Below are positions 44,706 through 57,599 of a DNA stretch of 64,000 nucleotides, piece after piece. The DNA comes from Zhengitettix transpicula (lineage: Eukaryota > Arthropoda > Insecta > Orthoptera > Tetrigidae). The translations under genes and the position numbers were made by a program. Each line of letters starts with the position of its first letter. Position 1 is the stretch's first letter. The notes beneath the pieces are model-generated. The model was given only the letters and a program-made list of their open reading frames with translations, was not told where the DNA came from and did no database searches. The stretch covers positions 62,864,509 to 62,928,508 of the forward strand of contig CM073594.1 of the NCBI GenBank assembly GCA_037074705.1, written 5' to 3'.

Positions 44706-47700
44706 CTTCAATATTAGACTATGAAGGACAGTAAAAGAAAAATCGGCCTACTCAACTGCGCGAAAACTTAAGTGATGATATAAACAACTAACAAACGTAC
44801 CTTTCGTCTGGTGACTGGAAAAAAAATAAGTAGAACATATTCTTTTAGTTTTACATACTGATCTTTTTGACTTTGTCAACTTTAATTGAGCGGTTGTGTC
44901 GCGCCTGGCTCTCGTGATTTTTTAAATCACCTTGTAATAAATTTATTACATTCAAATTGATAATAATAAGAAGAAGAAGGCGGATTGATACCTTTGGGCT
45001 GTTTATGTCTTTAGTTTTTAGTTGCTTTTGTTAATGGCGAGAGTGGTTGTACAATAAATTGGAAACTAAAATAATTTATTTAATATACGTACCCGCATTC
45101 AAAGGAATTGAACCTGATATATAAAGTTGAACAGTGATTATTACAACCTGACGACAGGGACGTTGAGTCGTATTTATATTACCGCTTAATTAGGGCTTTT
45201 ATTCTAATTATTATATTTTATACAGACGTATAATATTCTTATTGCGGGGAAAATGAATAAGAAATGTTTGTTTTAATCTACTCGTCGACGAGTATAATTT
45301 GACTCCGCATTTTTTATTAATATTATATTTTATATCTATACGTTTATTATTATTTTTATTTATTATAAAGCCAATTAATAAAGGAAGACAATTTGGTATG
45401 TAAAAATGATAAAGAAGTATCCAACTAACAGACACAATAATGCGACAAAATAATTCAGGATTTTTTAATTCATTTTGTCTGTTTGTTCCTTAATCAAATT
45501 ATTCTTCATATAACTGACGAGTTATTAGTCTGTAATAAAGTATAATTTCGAAAGAATGTAAGAGAAAAGATCATCTACTTGAGCTTAAACTTTTCCAACC
45601 ATGTTAGCCGTTGACTACTTATCAAATGCTTTGGTAAACTTCCTAGGATATTTTTTTCTTTCTCAGAGAATCTGATCAGCAGTAAATAAAGGCTTCATGT
45701 TCTCTGCGCATTTATTTTCACAGTTCACGGAAGACATCATCAGCAAAGGTTCACGAACGACGGCAAGGCAATTATTACTTATATCTTCAGACGAGCCTTT
45801 TGTCAAGTTTAGTGCAAAGTCATACGTAATTGCCGCTTCGTCAATGCGACGTCGACTCGCCGACAATTGTGCAACTGCGGTGGCGGTGGACGACCGAGAG
45901 GCCGTCATTACGTTGCTCTGTGTGAAAGGAAGTTACAAAGAGAAATCTGGAAGTGAGAAGAAGTAGAATCGGTTTTCCTGCTTAGTCGGCGGGGGAGCTG
46001 GAATTAAGCAGGAAATCGCTCAACAGGATCAAGGATTAGGAAGCAGAGAAGTAAGACTTCCTGGCTGCTAAGTGGAAAGTTTTTATTTTTACACAATTCC
46101 TCGCTCCGTCTAGGCTTCCTTTATCTTTCCTGTCCAACGTCATGGCTCTAAATTTTAGTAGAAAACCTCAACCACGCCATGGAAACGCCTTGAGAGTTTT
46201 AATCCCCATTGGAAGCCATTTCATACAAACTCAAAAATAGGACGATGATTTTTCTCTCTTCCGTGTCTCTACCGTTTTCCTTTTATTTTCTTGGCTATTT
46301 TCTCTTTTTAAAAAATAATGTTTACATGTGTAATGAAATTAAACCAAACTAAAATTTGTCTCAGGTCCTCAGATCCTCACGAGGATCGATGGTCGTCTTT
46401 TGATTGGAATCTCGCAACGAACGATGCTATAATAATAAGCAACACAATATTGCGCAGCAGATATTTTGATGAAATGGGAGGTTAATGCAAGGACACGTTG
46501 TTTACGAGAAGTGGGCGTCTCGCAGACTCGTAAAACTCTGTCCCCCCGCCTTAATGGCGAATACAACAAAGGATAAAACGTTTAACGTCCCGGGAATTCA
46601 TTTATCAGAGAATAAACACCGCAGACACAGACGCAAAGTTTCCTCCTATTGAAGGACATACGACTAAGTTCTTGTTTACAGCCGCCAAAGAATTAATAAA
46701 TATAAGTTGTGAAGTGAAAACCACGTGGGTAATATCCGTGGTGAAATTACACAGTGATTCACTACTTTGTAACATCCATTTTTGTCTGGACACTGCACTA
46801 TTACCCACTCATCTTAATATGATATTTTTGTATATAAAATTTAATATTCTGTCTAATTTCAATCCTTTTTTTTAATTAAAAACAAACTCAATTATATAGA
46901 TATTAACATAAATAGTAAATTAAAATCCAGACATCTATCGTTACACATTCTCTTTTTTTTTATGTGAAAAGAACTTTGCTACTTCACGTCCCACGTTGGG
47001 CGCCAAAAATTCAGTAATATTACTTCAATAAGCAATAAACTCCATAACCTTTGAGAAAATACGTTTCCGCACTACAGATAATTTTAAAGTAAAATAAATA
47101 CATTTAGATAACTTTTCAATGCCGCTATCCAATGGACACTGAATGACGTCATTTTTTTTTTTTCGAACGTAAATAAGTGTCTATATTTAAGAATTTGTCA
47201 CTTCAATTTTTTTAAAAAAAACCATCGATATTCTCAAGCCTGAGATTTCTAAAAGAAGCAAATGCATACTTCAATTTTTATTTTATTTTCAAGAAGAACC
47301 CGTAGTGACATAGTCGATGAAAGACAATTTCCAAGACAAGATAATTTGGAACTTTGCAGATGTGAAGTGTGGAACTGTATGAGTTGAAAAAGGATTATAA
47401 AATAATACGCGTTTGTAATAAGACGATTTTAAAAAATTTCCTCTCAGTATAATCAACACTCTGGTAAGCAAAGTTAAAAAATTTTAAAGAAAAATTGCGA
47501 ATGGAAAATGTAAGCATCGACTGGCTGAAGTTTTCTGCTGTATTCTTTGGAAAACCCCTGTTAGCTACTTGATAGACGTCACGTAGAAAACTCTGTAGGG
47601 GGGTATAATACGCCCTTTGCGCAAATTGAGTTCGAAATAGGTATTTAAATCGAACAATGCACCGGGAGCGCCAAGTATATACCAAATACATGTTTGAAAC

Positions 47701-49940
47701 TGTTTCTTGTTTATGAAGAAATTGTTTTTTGAACCATAATGCTTCATAAGAAAGACATCCAAGTTTTGCGTCGATGAAGCGAGTGAGATTGTCTGGAATA
47801 ATTGAGTGAAATTACAGTTAATTAATCTTAACGTACCGAATTAAATGAGAAAGGTGAATGCAAACTGTGGAAAGCTATGAGTGGTTGTAATGAATTGACC
47901 TTGATGATCCTTGTGGACCAACAGGTCCCCATAGTGATTACGATTTAAAAAAATTTAAAATGAAGATACGTCTTTGGATAGTAATAATCTTGATAAAGGG
48001 TCAGACAAACCATGATAGTTTTGGTCCAGAATGGAGAAGTATACCTGAGGGTCTCCATATCCTCTGGCTACCAGGACTCCATTGTTAATCTGGAAGTCTC
48101 ACTTAGCGTGATGCAGAGATTAGTTGACCTCAGCAGCAGGTGTGCGGAACTTCATCTCCCTAACATTTTTTTTGGCTCCTAGGTGAAGCCAATGCACTTT
48201 CTCCGTCCCTAGCGAGTATCAGTTTCGGTCGACAAAGGTGGAGAGGGGGGAAAAAAACCACCCAGAGTCTCAGATTCCGGGATCACATGTTGACTGTGTG
48301 GGTGAAGGGAAGAATATACAGCTGATATTCGGACAGTAGGCCTATATCCTAATAACAGAGTCCAGCACCAAGAAATGATTTTTAAGGAAACTGATGAATC
48401 AATATTTTAATCTGTAGGACCGTACAGAATAAAACAAAAAATACAAAAAAACGTAGTATTTATGCACGCGTGCATCTCCTCCGTTTACCACAGTCATTAT
48501 CCCTCTATTTTAGGTCACTGCAACCCCATTAAAAATATTGCTTTAAATGAAATTAAACTTTCACTCAGAATATTTCTTCATACTCCACAGCCTATAAATA
48601 ACATTTATTCAGAATTATTAATAATCAGATTTAACTAACAGAACGAACAAAAGCTCATAAACCACTTTATACCACATTATTAATCAAGTAACAGGTTTTT
48701 TTTGTGTTATTAATAAATATAAATGTCACTGTTCTGCCCTTTATTGACACATATATATAAATATACGTTTTCCAACGATTTTTAAAAAATAAAACTGATG
48801 TTGGTAAACGTCTCAAAATTTCCTCTAGCATTAGTATGAAGAAATTTACTTTCTTATTTCTCTTCATGACAACCGATGAAAATATGTGGGGCTACATAAT
48901 AATTAAGAAAGTAATAAAATTCCACACCTGATACGTATGGAAAATGGAATGTGGTAATAATACTGTTGGAACCGTCTAGACTTCAAGGTCCAATTCCTCG
49001 GTAGATCCGCCTTTCATGACCTACTTAAATAGATTACTGTACTTTCAGCCTTCGATCAATTAGACAAATCATATGAAAAACATTTTCCTTGTAGATAATT
49101 AATGTTAATAGTAACCGCCACTTTTTAATTTTATATAGATTTATTTATATTACAGGAAGACCTATTTCACCTTAATCTGACGTCGGCGTTGAGGCATATA
49201 AATGCTTTAAAGAATTGTAAAGTACCAATAAACGATAAACTACTTGGATCAATCAATAAATGGAGGAAACGTTAGAAACAAAATACGAGATAAGAATGAA
49301 TATATATAAAATATATAGAAATTTATTTTGGTGAAGGCCTTCCATCTCTTTAAGTGTCCATATTTTTATAAGGATAAATAAACCAAATAATAATTTGATA
49401 TACTCGGAGAATTTTTTTTAAACGCACTGGTTTTTATTTCTGTTAAGAATAGAGTAAAAATTGATGTGACAACATAAATAATTAAATCATTAACGGTCGA
49501 CAATCATCGACAATTAAAATTATTTTCGTCTGTATAATTTAAATTAGTAAAAATCCAAAACAACATTTAAATAAAATTAATTAACGACCATTATAATTAA
49601 AATATTTTATTCACCACAACGACGTTGGCACCATTTTTTAACGTCAATCATGTTTTTAATATAATTAATTTACTTATTGATAAAAAGCAGAAACTATTAT
49701 TTATAATTTAATTAATTTATCAATATTTTTTTCGGGCTTAACGTGGATGATCATCAGGTTTGTGCTATAAATATATGAGTACAAATATATTAGACGATAG
49801 TCAATTTAATTGTTGAGTTTTTGGTATCTTTACTAATCTAATTAAGATAAATATAAATAAACGCAAGATCATTTTATTAGAAACTTACTAATTGCATAAA
49901 GCAGCCAAAATAACAAAAAAATGAAGAGATGACGAAATTA
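44706..49940. other. AT-rich spacer, no supported gene
   Basis: The 89-codon frame at 45697-45966 is preceded by ttattttcacag, an acceptor-like site, and is GC-rich, but the protein (MFSAHLFSQFTEDIISKG...) is unknown to me and overlaps an equal frame on the other strand. A TGACGTCA palindrome lies at 47144-47151. At 49728-49770 the minus strand has CACAAACCTGATGATC ... CCCGAAAAA, half of a hammerhead core. Nothing else stands out. Confidence 0.3.
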
Positions 49941-50002
49941 CCACACAACGTTTCTGGAATCCTCGTCCCTTTCGTAGGATGATGGAAAACGTCGTGTGGT
50001 TT
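49941..50002. repeat. Collapsed ribozyme foldback, both cores broken
   Basis: The minus strand reads CCTACGAAAGGGACGAGGAT, TCCAGAAACGTTGTGTGGT, with CTGACGA reduced by one base to CTACGA. Directly after it the plus strand reads gatggaAAACGTCGTGTGGT. So two outward-facing copies are joined with the spacer lost. The 3' flank ttttatgtcatcagtttatt matches the flank at 10.7 kb. Confidence 0.55.
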
Positions 50003-51029
50003 TTATGTCATCAGTTTATTTTGTCTTTTATTTGGCAATTTTATTTAATTAGCATATTCTTAACACAGTATATTGTTGACAAATGTTTTATACGTGAATT
50101 TCAGTTGTTATATTTAAATATGAAATAATACTGGAATTATCTAAAATATTAACATTTTGACTTTCAAGTGAATGATTCAAATTTATGAAATGTTTGGAGA
50201 CAACTTAATTTTGAATTTGATATTGAATGACCTTATAGTTGGTCCTAAGTAGCAGGAATTACCAGAAAATATATTAATTTGTTATATTCCCGTTGTCTAA
50301 GAACAGTTATACCTTTTGAAGCGTAGAAAAACTCTGTTAAGCCTTATATAAACCATGTTGTTACCTTAAGAGATTATTAATATAAACATAAAACCAGGTA
50401 ATCAATATTTGAGTCTGTATTAATTTTATTCGGCTGAAACTGTAAATGAGTTTTTTTTAAAAGAAAAAAAGCCAAAATTGTAGTTTCATTATGAGGAACA
50501 AGTTTTAGTCCTAGAAACAACCCTTGATCGGGCTTGTAAATTCAAAAATATTAAGTTGAAGATAAAAAAAAGTCCAAGGATATTAACCGTGATTAAAAAT
50601 TATAAAAATGAACTGAAGTAACAAAGTTCTAAAAAAATGTAACGCTTTTTTGGGGTCAGTGAGATGTGAGGTTCCCTCGCGTTAGAGATGAATATATATA
50701 TATTATTAATTTTCTACTAATGGCTTCATCCAGTATCTAAAAGTGAAATAAAAAATACGCTTATGATACAATAGCCAGAGATTTATGTTTATCCGAGTAT
50801 CTACAGATATTTGGTGTTGACGTGTAAGTTTCCCTGTGGCGTCATCATCGTCATAAATGAATGAAAGACGTTGCGACGCTTCCCCGTGTCGATCGAAGCT
50901 GCCTTCAAACGTCTCGCTAATAATTTCTCAACGCACGTACACGAGAGGAACACTTTCGCCGCGGAACACGTCATACACACTGTGGGGGAAAACCCAAACT
51001 TCCTGTTCATACGGAGGCTGCGAGCGTAG
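50003..51029. other. AT-rich spacer leading into a CpG-rich patch
   Basis: From 50840 the CpG density rises sharply. An 82-codon minus-strand frame and a 113-codon plus-strand frame overlap here. Both are favoured by the GC composition, and I recognise neither. Confidence 0.3.
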
Positions 51030-51127
51030 GCAGAGAGAGGTTCAGCCAAGGTCCTACCTGCCGCCGCAAATTCATTTGGGAAAAGAAGGCCAACGCCGTT
51101 TATTACTCACTCGGCCGAGTCATCAAG
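51030..51127 (+). CDS. Possible exon of an unknown gene
   Basis: In the frame that all three minus-strand frames leave uncontested, the sequence reads CRRKFIWEKKANAVYYSLGR then VIK, followed by a good donor (AAG then gtacgc). An acceptor could be gcgtag, just after the last stop in this frame, but no pyrimidine tract precedes it. The residue pattern looks protein-like. No family recognised. The exon start is a guess. Confidence 0.22.
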
Positions 51128-52320
51128 GTACGCACAGACGCGGTGAAACCGGAAATATCACCGCGGTTAAAAGTGTGAAAAAAAACTGCAGACTTTAGCA
51201 ATTAATTACGTTTCGTTCAGCACCAACGACGTTTGAAATAATAACCTGACACCAGAACGTTTTGCAATATTTACCTCGCCTGTTCCAGACTGTTTTAGGG
51301 AAACCATAAGTAATACAGTGAATATTTTTTTATATAATCAGACAGAGCCTGAACGCAGATAAATACCCCCCAACCCAACTATACATCATTGTCGTCATAA
51401 AAGTCAAGAAGACGACTGCTTAGCTCATAAACACTGAATATATATATATATATATATATACAACTTACAATATATCAAGTAATGTCAAGATAAGGGAACA
51501 AAAGAGACCATGCAAAGCCTGGCTAGAGGAACATATCCGTATTCATTCCAATTTAAAGGTCGAGATCCTTAAATTAAAGGCAAAGAATATCATTCGTCAA
51601 AATCGTTAAAGGTTAAATATTCTAGTCGGTTTTTATTTTCCCCGTGCGGTACGCTGAGCACGCGCCTTTGAGGAGACAGGAATGACTAACGCTATGCTAA
51701 TCGAGTTAGATTTTGCCTTGAAGAAACCAAATAAAAAAAAAGAAAGGTAAACTGCGCTTGAGAGTCGTCTAGTGGTTTGTCCTGAACGTACAAGAAAAAA
51801 AGCAACTCTTAACGGAAACGTTATATTTAACAATGTTGTTCATTTGGATAAGAAAAGAGAATTGCGGGTTGCATAAGCCGTTAATTGACTTTGTCCAACC
51901 TCACGTCAACTTACAATTTAGATAAAATAGTCAAGTAAGTGGCAAGAATGAAATGATAATGCGATTATAATAGTCTTCTATTCGTATCTTAGTTGACTAT
52001 TTTATCCAATTAGAATATTTTTTTTTAACAAAGACGTATTATATTTCAATTTCTCTGGTCAATTTTCCTTTATCTTCATGAAAAAAATAGTAAGTACAAC
52101 AAGGGAAAAATAGTTCTAAGTTTTTCCCAGTTGTCCTTACACGCAGCCTTCTTGAAGAAGTTATCCTGAAAGTCTGAAAAATATGTCTATATACGACTTA
52201 AGGTCCTGTTTTTGGGACTTCTTCAAGATTTGACTGAATTAATATTGTTTTGTACATAAATATATATACCTAGCCTCTACATTTTATTGCTGATTTATAT
52301 ACAAAATTATTAAAACTGTC
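51128..52320. other. AT-rich spacer
   Basis: Contains an (AT)n run near 51437. No other feature supported. Confidence 0.35.
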
Positions 52321-52322
52321 CA

Positions 52323-52358
52323 ACCTGAAAATGTCTTATTACGGGACGAAACGTCGTG
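52323..52358 (+). ncRNA. Hammerhead-ribozyme-like motif, one core change
   Basis: AC, CTGAAAA, T, GTC-ttattacg-GGAC region, GAAAC, GTC, GT. Stem II (GTC/GAC) and the GAAACGTC half are intact, but the conserved G of CTGANGA is A, which should inactivate it. Confidence 0.4.
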
Positions 52359-53275
52359 TAACAAACCTGATTTTCTGACTCAAGGCCATGTATTTTTTTA
52401 ATTTGTATTTTCTTAAAGGTCAGATATGTTTTCATCAATATTATTTTAACAAAATAAAGTAGGATACCGTCATTTTAAAGCATAGGAATACTTTTCCGTT
52501 TGATACTTCACTGGTTTCGTGAAGGTAAAAAATGTTATCGCGGGACCGTCTTCCACTGCGATATAAAATATATCGGAGACGAAACTCGCAGGAGTGGCCG
52601 CAGGGCTTCAGAGTCGACCACCACAAAGGTTAATACACTTCTCACAGTGGGCGGTAATTCCAGGAATAAAATGGCACTTAACACGGCTCAGATAAAGAAG
52701 GGGACCGAAAAGAAACGACTATAACTCTTCCCGGTTTTCTTTTTTAATTTTTATTATTCAGCAACGTCGTGGCCATTTTGTGGTGAGGTCGTGGCGGAGG
52801 CCCCCCAAAAAAAAGCAATATACGAGTCCCTCACTGTGTGTGTGTGCCAGTGTTCCCTTACATTCTTTGTGGAGTTGAAACAGACCGGGGGGGGGGGGAT
52901 TTTAAAGTCGTAACAACCCACCACACACACACATTGACGAAACTAATTCCGGGAAACCATTTTGTTGCACGAATGGCGCGGCTACTCAAAAGCCGCGAGT
53001 CTGTGTGTGGGTGGTTGTATCTATATATATATACCTCAGTTTATGTGCGGGGAATATTAGTGGCCATAAATCTGAATTTTATGTAGCGTGTAAACCCTCT
53101 TAAGCTAATCAACCGACATGATTCTTCAAGAACCTAACCTCATCAGATCGACATCTTAGCAAGTGAATATTCAATAATTATTTTACACACTGGAGTTGCG
53201 CTATACACCATTTATTCAATTCTATGTATATATGTCAGAATGAAACGTTATTAAACAAAGTAAAAGTTTATAAGA
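52359..53275. other. Spacer with a short GC-rich patch
   Basis: Contains a G10 tract near 52887 and GT/CA-rich stretches near 52835 and 52922. The frames at 52500 and 52838 show no domain. Confidence 0.3.
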
Positions 53276-53280
53276 TGTAC

Positions 53281-53316
53281 ACGACGTTTCGTCCTTATAT
53301 TATAACATCTTCAGGG
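53281..53316 (-). ncRNA. Hammerhead-ribozyme-like motif, intact core
   Basis: The minus strand reads CTGAAGA, T, GTTATAATATAAGGAC (GT/AC closing pairs with an inner TTAT/ATAA), GAAAC, GTC, GTGTAC. The core is perfect and the triplet is GTC. Stem I pairs only at the first position, so I rate activity lower than for the 58.5 kb pair. Confidence 0.45.
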
Positions 53317-53317
53317 C

Positions 53318-54317
53318 CTTAATTCATTGGGAGACATTTTTGGACCGCATAACAACTAAACTCGTATAATTACGGCTTGTTAAGAATATTACATTAGGAC
53401 CTATTTAAGAGTAATTAATCAGGAGACAACTTTGGTCTTTATGCAAAGTATTATTCAAGTATGCATTAGAACTTATTCAGGTATTAATTGACGAAGACAT
53501 ATCTCTGGTTTTCAATCCAAGAAATCGTCTCCTCTAATTAAGGCTTATTAAGTATGCGTAGGTCAAGCAGCGCAGAGATGTTTCCTAATCAATTAAGGAC
53601 CTCAAGAGGTCTTAATTATTATTCTGACTTAATTGCCCGATTAATATTAATTGCTTTCTAGAACGTAATATAATTTTCAGATTTTTTCAATTCCAGTACG
53701 ATATTTTAATAATTCGCTATGAAAGCCATTTAAGTCCCGAGATTTTTTTTAAAAAATACAAAGATTTATTTTATTAAGACACCTACCCTAGGCCGTCCTG
53801 CTATCACTAAATTTCACAAATCTGTTTCTTCAAAAAATAAAAAAAAATAACGTAACAACTGTCTCATTTATTACGCTATCCTTTCGGATACATAGTATAT
53901 AATATTATTTGATATATAAATGTATGTAAAAGGAGCAGACGATGGGAGAAAAACACCAGAAAAACGTAAGCGTTAAACACAGAAAAATAATTAAGTGGTA
54001 AAATAGAAAAATGAAACTTTCCTGGTTTCATAACTTTTTTTTTTTAATATTTCAAAAAAATTACCCGACAGAAAAATAAATTAAATCGAAAACTATTCGA
54101 CATTATCGGACAAATACGTCGAAATAAAAAGGTTATTTTTTACGAGACAGATAATGCAGTTTATGACCAATTTCAGACAATTTATTTATTAAATTAAAGA
54201 AACAACGTTTCTTTACGTGTCTGTACCTTTTTAAGGTATTTTCCAATTAAAACTAAATGTTGAAAACTATTCGACGATATATTAAAAAATTTCACTACAG
54301 TTTTGGAAGTTCTTCAG
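53318..54317. other. AT-rich spacer
   Basis: No gene. Phrases such as ctaattaaggcttattaagt and aatcaattaaggacctcaag recur loosely every 100-150 bases from 53330 to 53640, suggesting decayed tandem repetition. Confidence 0.35.
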
Positions 54318-54360
54318 GTGCACACGACGTTTCGTCTTCACTTTCCGACCTCTTCAGGTA
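54318..54360 (-). ncRNA. Hammerhead-ribozyme-like motif with a second core half adjoining
   Basis: The minus strand reads CTGAAGA, G, GTC-ggaaagtga-AGAC region (GTC/GAC), GAAAC, GTC, GTGTGCAC, CTGAAGA. The core is perfect. After the predicted cut, GTG and CAC can close a hairpin that leads straight into another CTGAAGA at 54312-54318. That is the order expected in head-to-tail ribozyme units. Confidence 0.5.
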
Positions 54361-54589
54361 TTAATTAATAAGGACGCATCTCCGTGAGAAAATTATTCAG
54401 AATTAATATTTATATTAAAAGAATTTAAAATATTTACTTCTAAAATTCATAACCGCAGTCCGCTATAATAATTTCAATGTATTTCGTTGTGTGGCCTCAC
54501 TAAGTTCTTTTTCCTATAGTGTATCAGTTTTTAATTCAGAATTTTCCGTTAAGTATTTTTTTTATTAATTGTAAATTTATTTTTTACGT

Positions 54590-54626
54590 CACCTGACGAA
54601 AGCAACAAGAACTGCCGAAACGTATT
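54590..54626 (+). ncRNA. Hammerhead-ribozyme-like motif, core intact
   Basis: CAC, CTGACGA, AA-GCA-acaagaac-TGC-C, GAAAC, GTA. Both core halves and a three-base stem II are present, and GTA satisfies NUH. The 3' strand of stem I is missing (TTTATT instead of GTG). Together with the minus-strand motif at 54.32 kb it may be the right half of a loose outward-facing pair. Confidence 0.4.
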
Positions 54627-57596
54627 TATTTAACACTTATTTTTTGTCAGTTCTTTGGCTACATATTTATCTAATTATTTTGTTTATATTTTAAAAAATA
54701 AATGAAGTGCAAATGCCGCTGTTTAATAGTCTGTGAGTTTAGCCACGCGGGCGACTAGATTCATTGCGAAAGCCAATCTCAGCAAGTTTTGCAACAGCGA
54801 GCAACACGTACTGCAAGGTCGGACAAGGCAAACTGTTTTGTGGTACTCCCTTTTCGCCGCAATAGAAGACCGCATTTTACAAACAAATAAATAAAAAGAA
54901 CCGCTCCTCGTTGTGCCGTCCCCAACAGGTAGAAGGTTAAGCCCCGAAGGGGGGAACCGAAGCAGAACGTACCACGAGGTAGGGGAAAAAAAACAACGCT
55001 TAATTAGAACGCGACACGGCGAGAATAAAACTGACAGACAGAGAGAGAGGAGAGACACACGAGACCGGTGGCGTTGCTTTAAATAATTATTTAGAATATT
55101 CCAGTGGAACAGCTCCGTGGATTCCCACACAGCGACTTGCCAATTTTCCCATCATATATCCCCCTTCGTTATTCACCTGAAGAGGTGTGGAGGGGGGTGA
55201 TACAGACTTAACCTTATTTCTTCCCAGGCTCCCCCCCTTTTATACCTGTCCCCTCTTATCATCAACCCTTCGCAACCAACGGGGCAAAGGAAAAATGGAG
55301 GGAACAAGAGGGGAGAAATCCTCTTCAGGCTAAAAAGAAAGGACACGACTGCTCCCGCGACTCCTCTTCCTGACATTTATCCAACCTCAAGCTTTGCGCG
55401 GGTCCAGAAATGGTCAGAAAATCCTGAGAAATGTCTGAAGGAGCCTACTCCATGGAAAATATTCCTGTATAAGAATGATGAGGTTGGAAAATCAAGCCGG
55501 AGAAACTGACAAGGAAACTTGGCGTCCAGGATAAGTGAATAAGGAGACTCAAAAAAGTTTCCTTAAAACTTAGGCCTGGAAATAATAAAAATCATCCAAG
55601 TTTCCGAAATAATTATAAATTAAATAAGTCATCCAATTATCCGTCACTTATTCGTTTCTGCCACAGTCCACCATGGACGTTGATCTAACAGACGACTATG
55701 GAGGTCGCTGATAAAAGAATATTCACCAATTAATAAAGTATAACTGGATGACTTACTGGTTTCTGATTATTTTGGAAACTGTCTCCATAAAAGTCTCGCA
55801 TTAAAGCCAATTTTACAAAAATACAAGACTCCATTAGTTGCCTTAACAATCACTATCCGATTATTTTTTTAAAAAATCCCACATCTTTATGGCTTTATTT
55901 AGTAAGTTGTAGAAGGTACTGAAACGTCGTTGTTATATCGAACATTAAATATTTTAAAATGTTTCGTAAATAAAGGTCGTTAATTTATATCATTTCAAGC
56001 CGATTTGAGTGATGACGTCATACACGACGAAAATTTTAAAGCGTTTATGAACACCGAAATTATAAGCTAGCATGAAAAAAAAGTATTCCTTGTAATATTC
56101 TTAGAATGTTCTTTATTTTTTTTAAATTGTGGGGGAAAAAATAAGAAATTCAAGTCTCCTGAAGACCTCCTTCGAGTTTTTACAGAAATTTGTAAATTAG
56201 ATTTTAAATTCCTCAGGGTTCCCTTGAGGTCTGTTACCACGTGTGTGTGTGTAAAGGATTGCGGGAAGGGGGGGGGGGGGCGTTAAAGAATATTCTGATA
56301 ATGTGCTTCTGGGAGGGTGTGAAAAATCGGGTTGAATTTTTTTTTCTATGATTCAAATTCAAAAAGAGGTACCAGTCAAGGTAACACAAAGAATTACACA
56401 AGTTAACTTTGTAAGAAACGACCAGAGTGTCTTAATTCAGTTGAATGTATTTTTCCTTTAAATAAACAGCGGTTTTCTGTTTAATTGTTATTAAAAATGA
56501 TTGAATTTTTAGAACAAAAATCCTACCTATTATAATTGCCTATATTTTCTTGCAAGAATTAATTTTTTCCCTGTCTTAAAACGGTTAATATTATATAGAA
56601 ATTGGGGACCGAGGGAGGAGGAGGGGGGAATTATGTAAATCCACTGTATACACGTCCTTGTCTTTAGATAAAATAAACAGCAGAAAATCAGGACTCTGCG
56701 ACTCGGGATGGACCCAAAAATAAAGCCGAATTTCGGATTCAACATCAATGGCGCGAAGAAGACTTTTGGTAACAGTTCGTAAATAATTTATAAATTACTA
56801 AAAAAATCCCTGAAACTGATCTTTCACTAGGTGCAGAAAACAGTGTTTTTTTCGGTATTTATTGAAACCCGGAGAAGTAATAAAACTGAGGTAAAAAGAC
56901 GAAATTAATAAGGTTTCCGTCAGAAATAAAATGGATAAAACTAACTAGAGAAAAAATATATGGGATGAGTTCTTCCTGAGGCCAGAAAATAATATCTTGT
57001 GTAAAAATCAAAATGTCTCAGTATTGATTCCAGTCTTTAGTCCATCGGGGGAATCAATTTTCTTAATAAAAAATATTGGAAATAAAAACTAGGTGAGAAC
57101 ATGGAAAAAAATAGACTTAATAAATTTCACTGCATTGAGGTTTGTCTTTTGAACATAAAAAAGGAATTTGAGCGGGAGAAAATAATGATTTGAAAAAGAG
57201 GTCGTTTCATATTTAAATGGAAATTTCTGAAATTTTTATTCCTGAGTAGAAGAATTGATTTATCTTTCGGTGTGATTTTTTACTTTAAATCGATAAGAAA
57301 ATCAGCAAGAAAAGGACATCTGTCGGTGAGATGAGAAGTAGATAGAAGAAATACTACGGGACCAGTGGTGGTCAAACTTACACAAAGATAATAAACATGA
57401 TCAAACTAGGATGGAGCACATTGGAAGTTAAACGAAGTACGAGTTCACTGACTAATTTAATTTAGTCTACAAATGAAAAATTCCAGGTTTGAATTTGTCA
57501 CCCTCATCGAGTATTCCAGTAGTATTGTCTCCCAGGTAATTAAACGGCTCTGGTCATTTATTTTTTTCGTTTTGTAGGTAAACGCAAGAATTTCTC
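54627..57596. other. Spacer, no supported gene
   Basis: The 135-codon minus-strand frame at 54723-55130 and the 67-codon frame at 55173-55376 lie in purine- or pyrimidine-biased sequence and show no domain. A half-motif, ctGAAACGTCGTTG, lies at 55920 without CTGANGA. A TGACGTCA palindrome is at 56013-56020. A G12 tract lies near 56269. Confidence 0.3.
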
Positions 57597-57599
57597 GTG

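Noticed and set aside
55905..55935. ctGAAACGTCGTTG as a ribozyme
   Set aside because: The GAAACGTC half is perfect but no CTGANGA lies upstream. It is at most a truncated copy.
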